Source: Streptomyces aurantiacus (GTDB lineage: Bacteria; Actinomycetota; Actinomycetes; Streptomycetales; Streptomycetaceae). From it: DNA of 64,000 nucleotides. Where the stretch lies: the NCBI RefSeq assembly GCF_027107535.1, contig NZ_CP114283.1, forward strand, positions 8,184,001-8,248,000, written 5' to 3'. Numbering within the stretch: the stretch's first letter is position 1; every line of letters begins with the position of its first letter. Below, piece by piece: positions 35,533-45,025 of the stretch. The position numbers were made by a program, and so were the translations under genes. A model generated the notes under the pieces. The model saw only the letters and a list, made by a program, of their open reading frames with translations, was not told where the DNA came from and ran no database searches.

Positions 35533-35673
35533 TCGGCGACCGCCCACGCTGAACTACTAGCGAGCTACTATTTCGTCCCAGGCTAGTAGTGGCGTCATCT
35601 GTTCATCCAGCTCAGAGCGCTGCGATACAGCGCCAGACACCCCCACAGCCACCCCCCGACTGAACCGCCAGCA
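35533..35673. repeat. Direct repeat copy 2
   Basis: The 141-base unit is identical to copy 3 except at position 35619 (G instead of A), and starts exactly 180 bases before it. Each unit holds an internal inverted repeat ACTACTAGC ... GCTAGTAGT (9-base arms 35553-35561 and 35582-35590) plus a further CTACTA in direct orientation. Confidence 0.92.
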
Positions 35674-35712
35674 GCTCATACCCGGCTCCACTGACGCCAT
35701 CACGAAGACCCC

Positions 35713-35853
35713 TCGGCGACCGCCCACGCTGAACTACTAGCGAGCTACTATTTCGTCCCAGGCTAGTAGTGGCGTCATCTGTTCATCCAGCTCAGAGCAC
35801 TGCGATACAGCGCCAGACACCCCCACAGCCACCCCCCGACTGAACCGCCAGCA
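35713..35853. repeat. Direct repeat copy 3
   Basis: Offset by exactly 180 bases from copy 2 with one mismatch in 141. The 39 bases between the two copies (35674-35712) are unique. Confidence 0.92.
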
Positions 35854-35896
35854 CCGGCATCTGCACGCCCAAGAGTCGTCCGCGCCCCAACAGCAA

Positions 35897-35930
35897 GAAG
35901 CCCCCCAGCCAATCAAGGCCGAGGGGCTTC
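35897..35930. terminator. Possible bidirectional terminator
   Basis: Arms GAAGCCCC and GGGGCTTC (8 bp) lie 18 bases apart. A second hairpin CGGAGGC/GCCTCCG follows at 35952-35969. Confidence 0.4.
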
Positions 35931-36097
35931 GGACATCGGGACTCACACCAACGGAGGCAGCCGCCTCCGGCCGGGCCGCCTGTGGGCCGTCCGAGGGCGG
36001 CCCACGACGACCAACAACGACCACCGACAACGGCTGCCGCGCAGCTCTCCGAAGGGGTGCGAGCCAACACCGCACCCCGGGGAAAGACCAGTTCAAT

Positions 36098-36111
36098 ACC
36101 AGCGCTACTGA
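36098..36111. other. attR core
   Basis: ACCAGCGCTACTGA is an exact copy of the last 14 bases of hisN. It marks the right end of the element. Flanking bases differ on both sides. Confidence 0.75.
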
Positions 36112-36274
36112 GGTGTGTGGAGTCGTCAGAGGCACCGGACGACGCAGCGCGCGCCCCGAACCGTGCGCGCACGCCCTCTTGTTGACCCTCTCTTCGCCTG
36201 CGACTCTGAGAGTCCCCCCACTTGTGAACTTGTGAATCCGTTAACTAACGGATTCGTAGGAGGTGGCTCCGTCC

Positions 36275-36667
36275 ATGCTCGTCCGCGACGCCATGAGCAC
36301 GGTGGTCCTCACCATCGGCCCCGCCCACACCCTTCGCAAGGCCGCCGCGCTGATGTCCGCGCGTCGTATCGGCGCGGCCGTGGTCCTCGACCCCGACGAC
36401 AGCGCGCTCGGCATCCTCACCGAGCGCGACATCCTCAACTCCATCGGCCTGGGCCAGAGCCCGGACACCGAGCGGGCCCACGCCCACACGACCACCGACG
36501 TGGTGTTCGCCACCCCGACCTGGACGCTGGAGGAGGCCGCTTCGGCCATGGCCCACGGCGGTTTCCGTCATCTCATCGTCCTCGAGCACGGCGAGCCGGT
36601 CGGCATCGTCTCGGTCCGCGACATCATCCGCTGCTGGGCGCCGCTCCGTCAGCCCGCCCCGGCCTGA
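36275..36667 (+). CDS. Two-CBS-domain protein
   Basis: The 130-residue protein is a tandem CBS pair: MLVRDAMSTVVLTIGPAHTLRKAAALM ... GILTERDIL, then TTTDVVFATPTWTLEEAASAMAHGGFRHLIVLE ... GIVSVRDII. Such stand-alone pairs bind adenosyl nucleotides or NAD and act as energy sensors. AGGAGG lies 11 bases before the ATG. It is the first chromosomal gene after the integrated element, so the element separates it from hisN. A strong terminator follows. Confidence 0.88.
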   Translation: MLVRDAMSTVVLTIGPAHTLRKAAALMSARRIGAAVVLDPDDSALGILTERDILNSIGLGQSPDTERAHAHTTTDVVFATPTWTLEEAASAMAHGGFRHLIVLEHGEPVGIVSVRDIIRCWAPLRQPAPA

Positions 36668-36710
36668 GAGGACTTCGGCAGACCGGCACCGGCAACCGGA
36701 ACAGAAGGAC

Positions 36711-36752
36711 GAGCGGGCAGGCTCCCCCGGGACACGGGGAGCCTGCCCGCTC
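36711..36752 (+). terminator. Strong hairpin terminator
   Basis: Perfect 17-bp arms begin GAGCGGGCAGGC and end GCCTGCCCGCTC with an 8-base loop, followed by TCTAC. It closes the CBS gene. Confidence 0.85.
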
Positions 36753-36878
36753 TCTACGGCAGGCGTTCCAGTGCCGGCATCAGCCGCGCGCAGTGCCGGG
36801 ACCGCGGCTTCCGGCCGCTTGCCGAAGTCTTCGTCGGCCTGCCCGTCTTCTGGGCCAGAGCCGAGCCTGATCTTACAA

Positions 36879-36891
36879 TGGACACAGTCCA
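36879..36891. promoter_or_regulatory. Palindrome upstream of the Fur-family gene
   Basis: TGGACACAGTCCA (5-3-5 inverted repeat) in an A+T-rich promoter stretch, about 70 bases before the gene. Fur-family repressors usually regulate themselves at such sites. The match to a known box was not tested. Confidence 0.4.
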
Positions 36892-36957
36892 ATTCAAATT
36901 ATCTTCCAAAGTCACACCTGTTCGGGTTCTGGTCCTGCTGCTGTTAGGCTGTGCCGC

Positions 36958-37374
36958 ATGAGCGACCTGTTGGAACGACTGCGCGGACGCGGCTGGCGTA
37001 TGACAGCGCAGCGGCGTGTCGTGGCGGAGGTCCTCGGAGGCGATCACGTGCACCTGACGGCCGACGAGGTACACGCGCGGGCCGTTGTGAAGCTTCCGGA
37101 GATCTCCCGGGCGACCGTCTACAACACGCTGGGCGAGCTGGTCTCGCTCGGCGAGGTGCTGGAAGTCGCCACGGACAAGCGCGCGAAGCGGTACGACCCG
37201 AACGCCCACCGGCCGCACCACCACCTGGTCTGCGCCCGGTGCGGCGCGATCAAGGACGTGCACCCGGGCGGCAATCCGCTGGCGGATCTCCCCGACTCGG
37301 AGCGCTTCGGCTTCACGGTCTCGGACGTAGAGGTGACGTACCGCGGCGTGTGCCCGAACTGCGCGGCGGCCTGA
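36958..37374 (+). CDS. Fur-family metal/peroxide-responsive repressor
   Basis: The 138-residue protein has a winged helix (LRGRGWRMTAQRRVVAEVL, ISRATVYNTLGELVSLGEV), the His-rich sensor HRPHHHLVCARCG and a CPNC near the C-terminus, so the two Cys-X-X-Cys pairs of the structural zinc site are complete. This fits FurA/CatR (PerR-like) regulators of Streptomyces. Nur and Zur cannot be excluded from sequence alone. Confidence 0.87.
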   Translation: MSDLLERLRGRGWRMTAQRRVVAEVLGGDHVHLTADEVHARAVVKLPEISRATVYNTLGELVSLGEVLEVATDKRAKRYDPNAHRPHHHLVCARCGAIKDVHPGGNPLADLPDSERFGFTVSDVEVTYRGVCPNCAAA

Positions 37375-37404
37375 CCGGCCGGCCCTTCGCGAAGAACGGA
37401 CCAT

Positions 37405-37437
37405 GAAGCCCCGGCCCCTGTGGGACGCCGGGGCTTC
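37405..37437 (+). terminator. Hairpin terminator after the Fur-family gene
   Basis: Arms GAAGCCCCGGC and GCCGGGGCTTC (11 bp) with an 11-base loop, followed by TTCGT. Confidence 0.8.
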
Positions 37438-37510
37438 TTCGTACCCACCGCGCGGTACCCGCCGCCCAGGCCGCCCGCTCCTCGGTCACGTCACGCACGG
37501 GAAAACACCG

Positions 37511-37539
37511 AAGGCCCGGAACCATTGGTTCCGGGCCTT
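37511..37539 (-). terminator. Terminator of the first initiator tRNA gene
   Basis: Perfect 13-bp hairpin AAGGCCCGGAACC / GGTTCCGGGCCTT with a 3-base loop, 10 bases past the tRNA 3' end. Confidence 0.85.
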
Positions 37540-37549
37540 CGGTCTTCAG

Positions 37550-37623
37550 TAGCGGGGACAGGATTTGAACCTGCGACCTCTGGGTTATGAGCCCAGCGAG
37601 CTACCGAGCTGCTCCACCCCGCG
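37550..37623 (-). tRNA. Initiator tRNA-fMet (anticodon CAT), copy 1
   Basis: The 74-base gene folds as a standard cloverleaf. The anticodon stem has three consecutive G-C pairs (CTGGG-CTCATAA-CCCAG), and the first base C1 is unpaired with T72. Both are initiator features. CCA is not encoded. Its sequence is identical to the second copy downstream. Confidence 0.95.
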
Positions 37624-37843
37624 GCGATGAACTGAACACTACGTCACCACCGCCGACCAGCGCAAATCCCTTTCGCCCCCACCCCTCCAGCCCGTCCGGC
37701 GGACCAGGACGAAGCCCTGAGGCCCTGCTCCGGGCCGATGGCAAGGGCCTGGGGCGGCAGCCCTCAGGGACGGGCCGGGGCGGGACGGCCAGGGACGGGG
37801 CAGGCAGGGACGGCGGCGGTGCGGAACCCCGCCCGCCGTCCCG

Positions 37844-39649
37844 TCACGCGGACAGCTCCTGCCGCAACGCGTCCCGCAGCCGGGCCGCCCGCTCGGACAC
37901 CTCGTCCGGCCCGAGCGACACCGCACGGTCGGCCCACCGCTGCCCCTCGGCAAGCTCACCCCGACGCGCGTAGACGAGGGCGAGCCGCAGCGCCGCCCGC
38001 CCGTGCCCCGCGTCGGCGGCCCGGGTCCACCACAGGGCGGCCTCCGGCTCACTCCCCTCACGGGCCAGCAGCAGCCCCAGGTTGAACGCCCCGTTCCGGG
38101 ATCCCGCCTCCGCGGCCTCCCGGTACCACCGGGCCGCCTCCACAACGTCCCCGCGGGCGGACGCCAGCATGCCCACCCGCACCTGGGCCCGCCGATGCCC
38201 CTGGGATGCGGCCCGCTCGTACCACTCCTCGCACTCGCTCTTCTCCGTGGTCGGCTCACCCAGCTCGTGGGCGGGCGTGGGCGGGCGCCGGGCGTCGAGC
38301 ACGGTCGCCAGCCGGTAGGCCGCCTCCGCACTGCCGCCGCCCGCGGCGCATCGCAGATGCCGCTCGGCGGCCGCCTCGTCGCCGTCCCGGAGCCGGGCGA
38401 TCCCGACCTGGAGCGCGGCCTCGGTGTGCCCGGCGGCAGCGGCCCGCTCGTACCACCGCAACGCCGTCGCGTCCGCCCCGCGCCCCGCGTGCAGGATGCC
38501 GAGGTTGAAGGCGGCGTCCACGCTGCCGGCATCTGCGGCCTTGGAGAACCACGGCTCGGCCCCGGCCGCGTCGCCGACCTGGAGCAGCAGAATGGCCAGC
38601 GCGTTCGCCGCCTCGCGGTGCCCCGCGTACGCCGCGCGCCGGTACCACTGCTCGGCCTGAGCCGTCCGCGCCTGCTCGGCACAGAGCAGCCCGAGGTTGT
38701 ACGCGCCGTTCACGTCGCCGGCGTCCATCGCGGCGCGGTACCACCGCTCGGCGGTCTGCGTCTCACCCCGCTCGGCATGCAGCGCGCCGAGGGCGTTGGC
38801 GGCGTTCCCGTCCCCGTCCTGGGCGGCCCGCAGCCACCACACCGCCGCGCTCTCGGTGTCACCCGCGTCCCTCAGCAGGAACCCCAGCGCGCAGGCGGCC
38901 CTCGCCTCGCCGTCCTTGGCGGAGGTCAGGTACCAGCGCCCGGCCTCCTTCAGCTGCCCACGCTTCTCCAGGATCGCTCCGAGGTGCAGTGCGGCCCGGC
39001 GGTGACCGCGTGCGGCCGCCTGGCGGTACCACTGTTCGGCTGCTTCTCCGGTGGTCTCCGCGACACCGTTGTCAGTGTCGGTTCCGGCCGCCTCCGCGGC
39101 CGTCCGGTCGAGCGTCCGCGCGAGCCGGTACGCCGCCTCGCGGTGCCCCCGCTCGGCGGCGGCACGCATCCAGCTCTCGGCCGCGACGTCACCCCGGTGC
39201 TCCAGGAGATCGGCGAGCGCGTACGCGCCAAGGGCGTGGCCCTGCTCGGCGGACTGCCGCAGCCAGTACTCGGCGGCGGGTTCGTCACCGCGCTCGCGGT
39301 GGTGGCGGCCCAGCGCGTGCGCGGCGGCCGCCGAGCCCGCGACGGCGGCGATCCGCCACCATCCGGCGGCCTCCTCCGCGTATCCGCGCTGGTGCAGGAG
39401 GACACCGAGGTTGTTGGCCGCGGCCCGGTCACCGGCCGCGGTGGCGGCGCGCAGCTGAGGCTCGGCTCCGTCGAGATCACCGCTGCGAAGCAGCATGGCT
39501 CCGAGGACACTCATCGCCTCGGCGTCGCCCTCTTCCGCGGCGAGCCGTTGACGAACCTCCTCGACAGCCTCACCGGTTTCGTCCCGGTCGGAAGGCTGCA
39601 CAAACCGCCCTGTCTCCAACAGAGTTGCCTTGTCCCCCATAACGTCCAT
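37844..39649 (-). CDS. Large Sel1/TPR-repeat protein
   Basis: The 601-residue protein consists almost wholly of about fourteen repeats of 34-36 residues of the type (A)GD-AAANNLGVLL-(H)QRG-EEAAGWWRIAA-AGS, as in Sel1-like (SLR) repeats. The resulting solenoid is a protein-binding scaffold. No signal peptide or enzymatic domain is seen. It is encoded alone between the two initiator tRNA genes, on the same strand. DNA repeats within the gene make recombination between units possible. Confidence 0.88.
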   Translation of the reverse strand: MDVMGDKATLLETGRFVQPSDRDETGEAVEEVRQRLAAEEGDAEAMSVLGAMLLRSGDLDGAEPQLRAATAAGDRAAANNLGVLLHQRGYAEEAAGWWRIAAVAGSAAAAHALGRHHRERGDEPAAEYWLRQSAEQGHALGAYALADLLEHRGDVAAESWMRAAAERGHREAAYRLARTLDRTAAEAAGTDTDNGVAETTGEAAEQWYRQAAARGHRRAALHLGAILEKRGQLKEAGRWYLTSAKDGEARAACALGFLLRDAGDTESAAVWWLRAAQDGDGNAANALGALHAERGETQTAERWYRAAMDAGDVNGAYNLGLLCAEQARTAQAEQWYRRAAYAGHREAANALAILLLQVGDAAGAEPWFSKAADAGSVDAAFNLGILHAGRGADATALRWYERAAAAGHTEAALQVGIARLRDGDEAAAERHLRCAAGGGSAEAAYRLATVLDARRPPTPAHELGEPTTEKSECEEWYERAASQGHRRAQVRVGMLASARGDVVEAARWYREAAEAGSRNGAFNLGLLLAREGSEPEAALWWTRAADAGHGRAALRLALVYARRGELAEGQRWADRAVSLGPDEVSERAARLRDALRQELSA

Positions 39650-39849
39650 CGTCGCACCACCTGCAACCTGGGTACACCTGGTATACCGCAGCCAGTGAGG
39701 TCACTACAGCGTTTTGTCGACATGCCCACAGAGAGACAAGTGAAACACAGTTCTCTCAACTCGCTCCGTCCGGCGCGGCCTTCACCTCGGCAGCACTGGT
39801 GAACGAGAAGCGCCTCCAACCGCGGTCCGCCAGGAGTCCGCACACGCAG

Positions 39850-39882
39850 AAGGACCCGGATCCTTGGAGGATCCGGGTCCTT
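39850..39882 (-). terminator. Terminator of the second initiator tRNA gene
   Basis: Perfect 14-bp hairpin AAGGACCCGGATCC / GGATCCGGGTCCTT with a 5-base loop, just past the tRNA. Confidence 0.85.
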
Positions 39883-39891
39883 CAACTTCAG

Positions 39892-39965
39892 TAGCGGGGA
39901 CAGGATTTGAACCTGCGACCTCTGGGTTATGAGCCCAGCGAGCTACCGAGCTGCTCCACCCCGCG
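39892..39965 (-). tRNA. Initiator tRNA-fMet (anticodon CAT), copy 2
   Basis: Base-for-base the same as copy 1, with the same three G-C anticodon-stem pairs and C1/T72 mismatch. Only the flanks and the terminator sequence differ. Confidence 0.95.
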
Positions 39966-40008
39966 CCGTTGTGTTGCAACCGTACCACGGCGCGAGGTGG
40001 CTCCTGAC

Positions 40009-42975
40009 TCAGCCGCTGTCCGGGCTCTTACTGCTGCTCGGCTCACTGCTCGGCTTGCCGCTCGCCTCGGTGTTCTTGTCACCGGAGCCGCTCGGTTTGT
40101 CGCCGCTGTCGGCCTTCTTGTCGGCCGCGGCCTGTGCGTCCTCGGCCCGCTCGAGGGCGTCCTCAAGATCCTTCTGCGCTGTTCCGTACGCCTCCCAGTC
40201 GCCCTTCTTGAGGGCTTCCTGGCCTTGGTCGAAGGCCTTCTGGGCGTCGTCGAGCGCTTCCTGGACCGTGGGGTCGTTGGATGCCGGCGGTGGGTTCGTC
40301 TCGCCCTCGTCCGGTGGTTCGGTGGCCGAACTGTCGGCTCCGAAGACCTTGTTGAGCGCCTCGTCCAGCGTGTCCTCGAAGGCTGTGGCGCCTCCGTAGG
40401 TCACCAGCACCTTCCGCAGCAGGGGGTACTTGAGTCCACCGCCCTTCACGTAGACGGGCTCCACGTAGAGCAGGCCCCCGTCGAGCGGCACCGTCAGCAG
40501 GTTGCCGTACTCGACTTCCGAGTCACCACCTCTCAGGAGCCTGATGGACTCGGCGATGGATGGTTCGGAGTTGAACTGGCTCTGCACCCGTTTCGGTCCG
40601 TCGACCGTTCTGCCGGTGGGCAGTTTGAGGATGTTGATCTTGCCGTAGTCGCTCGTGTCGGCTTCGGCGTTCACCGACATGAAGGCGCTGAGGTTGTCGC
40701 GGCCGTTCGGTGTGAGCGTCGTCGTCAGGGAGAACGCCTGGGACTGCTCACCCGGCATCTTCATGCTGAGGTAGTACGGCGGCACCGCGTTGCCCGACTT
40801 GTTGGTCGGGTCGTCCGGCACCTGCCACACCTCACTGCCGCTGAGGAACGTCTCCGCGTCCTTCACGTGGTAGCGGGTCAGCAGCTCCCGCTGGACCTTG
40901 AACAGGTCCTGCGGGTACCGCAGGTGGTCCATGAGGTCCTGCGGGATGTCGGTCCGCGCCTTGACCGTCCCGGGGAAGGCCTTCTTCCAGGTCTTGAGGA
41001 CCGGGTCCTTGGTGTCCCACTCGTAGAGCGTTACCTTGCCGGTGTACGCGTCGACGGTCGCCTTCACCGAGTTACGGATGTAGTTGACCTGGTTCTGCTG
41101 GGCCACCACCGCCCGCTGGTTGTTGGCGGCGGTCAGCGAGTCGGCCGTCGTGTCACCGAGGGTGGTGCGCGAGGCGTACGGGTAACCGTTGGTCGTCGTG
41201 TACGCGTCGACGATCCACTCGATCTTGTCGCCGACGATCGCGGGGTAGGCGTCGCCGTCGATGGTCAGCCAGGGGGCGACCGCCTCGACGCGCTCCTTGG
41301 GCGTGCGGTTGTAGAGGATCCGTGAACCCTCGCCGATCGCACCGGAGTAGAGGATCTGCGGCTCGCTGAACGCCACCGCGTACGCGGCACGGTTGACCGG
41401 GTTCGAGAGGTTGACGCCGCTCTTGCCCTTGTAGCTGGTCGTCTTCTCGCCGGTGTCGTCGGAGTAGTCGATCTCCTTCTGCGGACCGCCGACGATCGAG
41501 TACTGGCTGGTCTTCTCGCCGTAGTAGATCCGCTGCTGGTACTCCCCGAGATCGCCCTTGGAGGGCAGGTCGTACTCGGTGAACTCCGGGCGGCCCTCGG
41601 CGTCGGCGTTGGTGCCCTTGGCCGCGACCGCTCCGAAGCCGTGCGTGTAGCGGAAGTGGTCGTTGATCCAGTTGTTCTTCGGGATGCCCTGGAGGTTCAG
41701 CTCGCGCAGACCGATGACGGTGTCCTGGTCCTTGCCGTCCTTGCTGTAGCGGTCGACGTCCAGGTTCGACGGGAACGCGTAGTAGTTGCGTACCTGCTGG
41801 AGCTGCTGGAACGTGGGCGAGACGACGTTCGGGTCGAGGAGCCTGATGCTCGCGGCGCCGTCGGCGTCGTCGCGCAGTTTGGTCTTGTCCTCGGTCGTGC
41901 TCGTGCCCGCGTACTCGGTGACCTCGGTGCCGTTGATCCCGTACGCGTCGCGGGTCGCCTTGAGGTTCTTCTCGACGTACGGCGCTTCCTTGGCCTGCTC
42001 GTTCGGCTGGACCTGGAACTTCTGGACGATCGCCGGGTACAGGCCGCCGATGAGGATCGCCGAGAGCACCATCAGGCCGAAACCGATGACGGGCAGCTGC
42101 CAGGTGCGCCGCCACAGGGTGGCGAAGAACAGCAGGGCGCAGATGACCGCGATGCAGAAGAGGATCGTCTTGGCCGGCAGGTAGGCGTTGGCGTCGACGT
42201 ACCTGAGGCCCGTCCAGTTGCCGGTCGCCTTGAAGTCACTGGACTTCACCGCGAGTCCGTACCGGTCGAGCCAGTACGCGACCGCCTTCAGCGCCACGAA
42301 GATGCCCAGCAGCACCGACAGGTGCCCGGTGGCCGCGGCCGTGGCGCGCGCTCCGGGGCTGGTGACGCGCAGTCCGCCGTACAGGTAGTGCGTCAGCGCT
42401 GCGGCGATCACGGAGAGGATCGCGGCCGCGAAGCCGAAGCCCAGCAGGAAGCGGTACCAGGGCAGGTCGAAGGCGTAGAAGGCGACGTCGAGGTGGAACT
42501 GGGGGTCCTTCTGGTTGAAGGGCACTCCGTTCACCCACATGAGCCACGTACGCCACTGGCCTGCCGCGGAGGCACCCGCGATCAGTCCGACGAGCGAGGT
42601 GATCCCGAGCAGGATCCACTTCTTGTACGGAGCCACGCCCATCCGGTAGCGGTCCAGGCTCTGCTGCTCCATCGACATGGCGCTGAGGGGTGGCCGCAGC
42701 CGGTGGGCCAGCCAGATGTTCACGCCGACGGCCACCGCCATCAGCAGTCCGAAGACGAAGAACAGGCCGATCTTGGTCCACAGGGTGGTGGTGAAGACGG
42801 AGGAGTACTGCACCGACCGGTACCAGAGCCAGTCCGTCCAGAACCCCGCGAACATGACGAAGGCCATGGCCAGCACGGCCAGTACGCCGAGTGTCATGAG
42901 CAGGGTCCGGACGCGCCGGGACGGTCGGCCCACTCTCATCCGCGGCCCTGTCGGGCCTCCGCCGCGGTCCGGCAT
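40009..42975 (-). CDS. UPF0182 family large membrane protein
   Basis: The 988-residue protein has seven N-terminal transmembrane helices (about 20-330), a large non-cytoplasmic domain of about 550 residues, and a disordered acidic/Ser-rich C-terminus ([19 protein letters not shown]). This is the UPF0182 layout, conserved through actinobacteria but with no known function. The start [16 protein letters not shown] was chosen because homologues begin here as recalled. An upstream GTG would add 23 residues. Confidence 0.9.
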   Translation of the reverse strand: MPDRGGGPTGPRMRVGRPSRRVRTLLMTLGVLAVLAMAFVMFAGFWTDWLWYRSVQYSSVFTTTLWTKIGLFFVFGLLMAVAVGVNIWLAHRLRPPLSAMSMEQQSLDRYRMGVAPYKKWILLGITSLVGLIAGASAAGQWRTWLMWVNGVPFNQKDPQFHLDVAFYAFDLPWYRFLLGFGFAAAILSVIAAALTHYLYGGLRVTSPGARATAAATGHLSVLLGIFVALKAVAYWLDRYGLAVKSSDFKATGNWTGLRYVDANAYLPAKTILFCIAVICALLFFATLWRRTWQLPVIGFGLMVLSAILIGGLYPAIVQKFQVQPNEQAKEAPYVEKNLKATRDAYGINGTEVTEYAGTSTTEDKTKLRDDADGAASIRLLDPNVVSPTFQQLQQVRNYYAFPSNLDVDRYSKDGKDQDTVIGLRELNLQGIPKNNWINDHFRYTHGFGAVAAKGTNADAEGRPEFTEYDLPSKGDLGEYQQRIYYGEKTSQYSIVGGPQKEIDYSDDTGEKTTSYKGKSGVNLSNPVNRAAYAVAFSEPQILYSGAIGEGSRILYNRTPKERVEAVAPWLTIDGDAYPAIVGDKIEWIVDAYTTTNGYPYASRTTLGDTTADSLTAANNQRAVVAQQNQVNYIRNSVKATVDAYTGKVTLYEWDTKDPVLKTWKKAFPGTVKARTDIPQDLMDHLRYPQDLFKVQRELLTRYHVKDAETFLSGSEVWQVPDDPTNKSGNAVPPYYLSMKMPGEQSQAFSLTTTLTPNGRDNLSAFMSVNAEADTSDYGKINILKLPTGRTVDGPKRVQSQFNSEPSIAESIRLLRGGDSEVEYGNLLTVPLDGGLLYVEPVYVKGGGLKYPLLRKVLVTYGGATAFEDTLDEALNKVFGADSSATEPPDEGETNPPPASNDPTVQEALDDAQKAFDQGQEALKKGDWEAYGTAQKDLEDALERAEDAQAAADKKADSGDKPSGSGDKNTEASGKPSSEPSSSKSPDSG

Positions 42976-43112
42976 CTGGAAAGCCAAGGTGCGCACCTCG
43001 AAGTTCGCTGTTGGTATCTGGGGGCCCTGCAGACGCCGGGCCACATCTATGCAACTTACTGATGCTTTACTCGGTTCCCGCTTCCGGGGCCGAACGAGGC
43101 AGGATTGTGACC

Positions 43113-43670
43113 ATGTCCAACACCGCCTCCTCAGGCACCCCCATGGCCGCCGGGCCCCTCACCCGTGCCGTCCTCGAGATCGACGAGTACGTTTCGGGGC
43201 TCGGCTGGGACCAGCCCGCCCGGCTCTTCGCCCTGGTCGACACCTCGCGCCTGCGTTCCCAGGAACCGGGACTCGCCGAGCGTCTGGGTCTGACCGAAGA
43301 TGTGCCCGAGGGCACCCTTACCCCTATTGAGCAGGACGAACTCCCCGCGGGCAGCCCGCTGGACGAGTTCCTCGGCACCATCGCCTGGCCGGACTCGGTC
43401 GTCGGCTGCGCGCTGTCCGTGGAGCGGCTGATGCTGCCGCCGTCCGCGGAGGCGTCCGTGCCGGACGGCCTCGACGAGAAGCGGCTGGCGAAGTGGGTCG
43501 CCGAGCATCCGGAGCGCCAGGAGGTCCGCATGACCGTGGCGGTGCTGCGCGGCGGCAAGCGCGACGCGGCGCTGCGGTTGCGCGAGAAGGACTCGGCGAC
43601 CGACGTGCTCACCGGGACCGATCTCGTACCGGGACTGGCCGAGGCGCTCACGGCGACGTTCGCGGAGTAG
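43113..43670 (+). CDS. PPA1309 family protein
   Basis: The 185-residue actinobacterial protein has [43 protein letters not shown] and a central [20 protein letters not shown], characteristic of this family of unknown function. The family gene lies next to UPF0182 and the PDZ protease in many actinomycetes, as here, where it diverges from UPF0182. Confidence 0.85.
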   Translation: MSNTASSGTPMAAGPLTRAVLEIDEYVSGLGWDQPARLFALVDTSRLRSQEPGLAERLGLTEDVPEGTLTPIEQDELPAGSPLDEFLGTIAWPDSVVGCALSVERLMLPPSAEASVPDGLDEKRLAKWVAEHPERQEVRMTVAVLRGGKRDAALRLREKDSATDVLTGTDLVPGLAEALTATFAE

Positions 43671-43697
43671 TCCGCGGGTCGGCGGCCTGCCGGTGTG

Positions 43698-44792
43698 CTA
43701 GGACCTGGTGCATTTCGGCAGGTCGGCCGTGTCGCCGCCACGGATGTCCTTGAGTGCGCTCATCGCGTCGTCGATGGTGTCGACCTTGATGAGCGTGAGC
43801 CCTTCGGGGACGTCACGGGCGGCGGCCGCGCAGTTGTCCTTGGGCGTCAGGAAGTACTGTGCGCCCTTGTCGCGGGCGCCGACCGTCTTCATCTCGATGC
43901 CGCCGATCGGGCCGACCTTGCCGTCGTCGTCGATGGTGCCGGTGCCGGCGACGAACTTGCCGCCGGTGAGGCTGCCCGGGGTCAGTTTGTCGACGATGCC
44001 GAGGGCGAACATCAGGCCGGCGCTGGGGCCGCCGACGTCGGCTAGCTTGATGTCGATGGTGAACGGGAACGTGTGGTCGGTCCCGGCCGAGATACCGACG
44101 ATCGCGCGTTCCTCGCCGTCGTCGTCGGACTTGGCGGTGGTGAGCGTGACGTCCTGCGCCCCGGTGGGTGTCCTCTTCTCCTTCTCGGCGGCGGCCTGCT
44201 CCTTGGCCGGCACGATCGTGAAGACGACCTTCTCTCCCGGCTTGTGCTTGGTGACCAGGTCCGCGACGTCGCCGGGCGCCTTCACGGTCGTACCGTCGAC
44301 GGCCTTGATGACGTCACCGGCGTGCAGCCTGCCCTCGGCGGGGGTGTCCTTGACGACGGTGGAGACGATCACCCAGGACTTCACCGGGATGTCCAGCTGT
44401 TCGAGGGCCGCGACCTTGGCGCTCTCCTGGGACTGGCTGAACTCCTCGGCGTTCTCCTGCGTCGACTGCTCCTCCGTCTTGCCGTCGGGATAGAGCGTGT
44501 CGTGCGGGACCACCTTCTGGTCGTGCGCCAGCCAGCCGTACACGGCCTCGGCGAGGTTCATGTTGTAGTCGGCGCTCGTGACCCGGACGGTGGTCATGTT
44601 CAGGTGGCCGCTCGTCGCGTAGGTCTTGCGGCCGGAGATCCGCAGCACCGGTTCGCCGTCGTGCTCGCCGAGCGTGTTCACCGTCGGACCCGGTGACATC
44701 TCCGAGTACGGCACTTTGATGAAGACTCCCGCGCACAGGAGCGCGATCAGCATCAGGGTGGAGGCGAGCATCGTCGCGGTGCGGCGTGGCAT
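43698..44792 (-). CDS. Membrane-anchored PDZ-domain Lon-like protease (YlbL type)
   Basis: The 364-residue protein has one N-terminal anchor (MLASTLMLIALLCAGVFI), a PDZ domain (about 150-215: VIVSTVVKDTPAEGRLHAGDVIKAVDG) and a Lon-type (S16) catalytic domain. The nucleophile lies in GGPSAGLMFALG and the Lys in GKVGPIGGIEMK. It should cut exported or membrane proteins on the outer face. Length and layout match YlbL. Confidence 0.92.
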   Translation of the reverse strand: MPRRTATMLASTLMLIALLCAGVFIKVPYSEMSPGPTVNTLGEHDGEPVLRISGRKTYATSGHLNMTTVRVTSADYNMNLAEAVYGWLAHDQKVVPHDTLYPDGKTEEQSTQENAEEFSQSQESAKVAALEQLDIPVKSWVIVSTVVKDTPAEGRLHAGDVIKAVDGTTVKAPGDVADLVTKHKPGEKVVFTIVPAKEQAAAEKEKRTPTGAQDVTLTTAKSDDDGEERAIVGISAGTDHTFPFTIDIKLADVGGPSAGLMFALGIVDKLTPGSLTGGKFVAGTGTIDDDGKVGPIGGIEMKTVGARDKGAQYFLTPKDNCAAAARDVPEGLTLIKVDTIDDAMSALKDIRGGDTADLPKCTRS

Positions 44793-44860
44793 GGAACGAC
44801 AGTACGGGACCCCACTGTCGGCGCACCGTCAGGGCCGTCCGTCCGGGGACCGAGGGCCGG

Positions 44861-45025
44861 TCAGGCGTCCGAGTGCGACTTCTCCATGGCCTCGCGGAAG
44901 CGTGTGTAGCCCGCGAGCTCGTGGCCGTCCCCGAGGGTCTTGCGGTTCCGTCCTGCCCAACTGCCCCAGGCTCCGGCGCCGATCGCGGCGAAAAGCGGAA
45001 TCAGCAACCAGGCGAGCGCTGCCAT
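44861..45025 (-). CDS. Short single-span membrane protein (54 aa)
   Basis: The short frame starts MAALAWLLIPLFAAIGAGAW and continues with GRNRKTLGDGHELAGYTRFREAMEKSH. It has one hydrophobic helix with a charged tail. GGGAGG sits 5 bases before the ATG, which supports translation. It fills the gap between the PDZ protease and moaE on the same strand. Function unknown. Confidence 0.75.
   Translation of the reverse strand: MAALAWLLIPLFAAIGAGAWGSWAGRNRKTLGDGHELAGYTRFREAMEKSHSDA

Larger units (their letters stand above)
22915..36111. mobile_element. Integrated AICE-type element at the 3' end of hisN
   Basis: About 13.2 kb are bounded by a 14-bp direct repeat. The content is typical of actinomycete integrative and conjugative elements: tyrosine integrase and excisionase at one end, prim-pol/helicase replication genes, one FtsK-like TraB transfer protein, and small spread proteins. 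Cargo at the other end (HTH plus PP2C, Fic) is more A+T-rich. The replication gene is frameshifted, so the copy may be unable to replicate. Confidence 0.85.
35293..36274. other. Repeat-rich region between fic and the CBS gene
   Basis: Nearly 1 kb without a convincing gene. It contains three direct-repeat copies, two hairpins, the right attachment core and, after the core, about 160 bases of chromosomal intergenic DNA with a palindrome AATCCGTTA/TAACGGATT near 36234-36252 just before the CBS gene. Confidence 0.6.

Noticed and set aside
35420..35853. CRISPR array
   Set aside because: Units are 141 bases long with only three copies and a 39-base gap between two of them. There are no short uniform repeats and spacers, and no cas genes.
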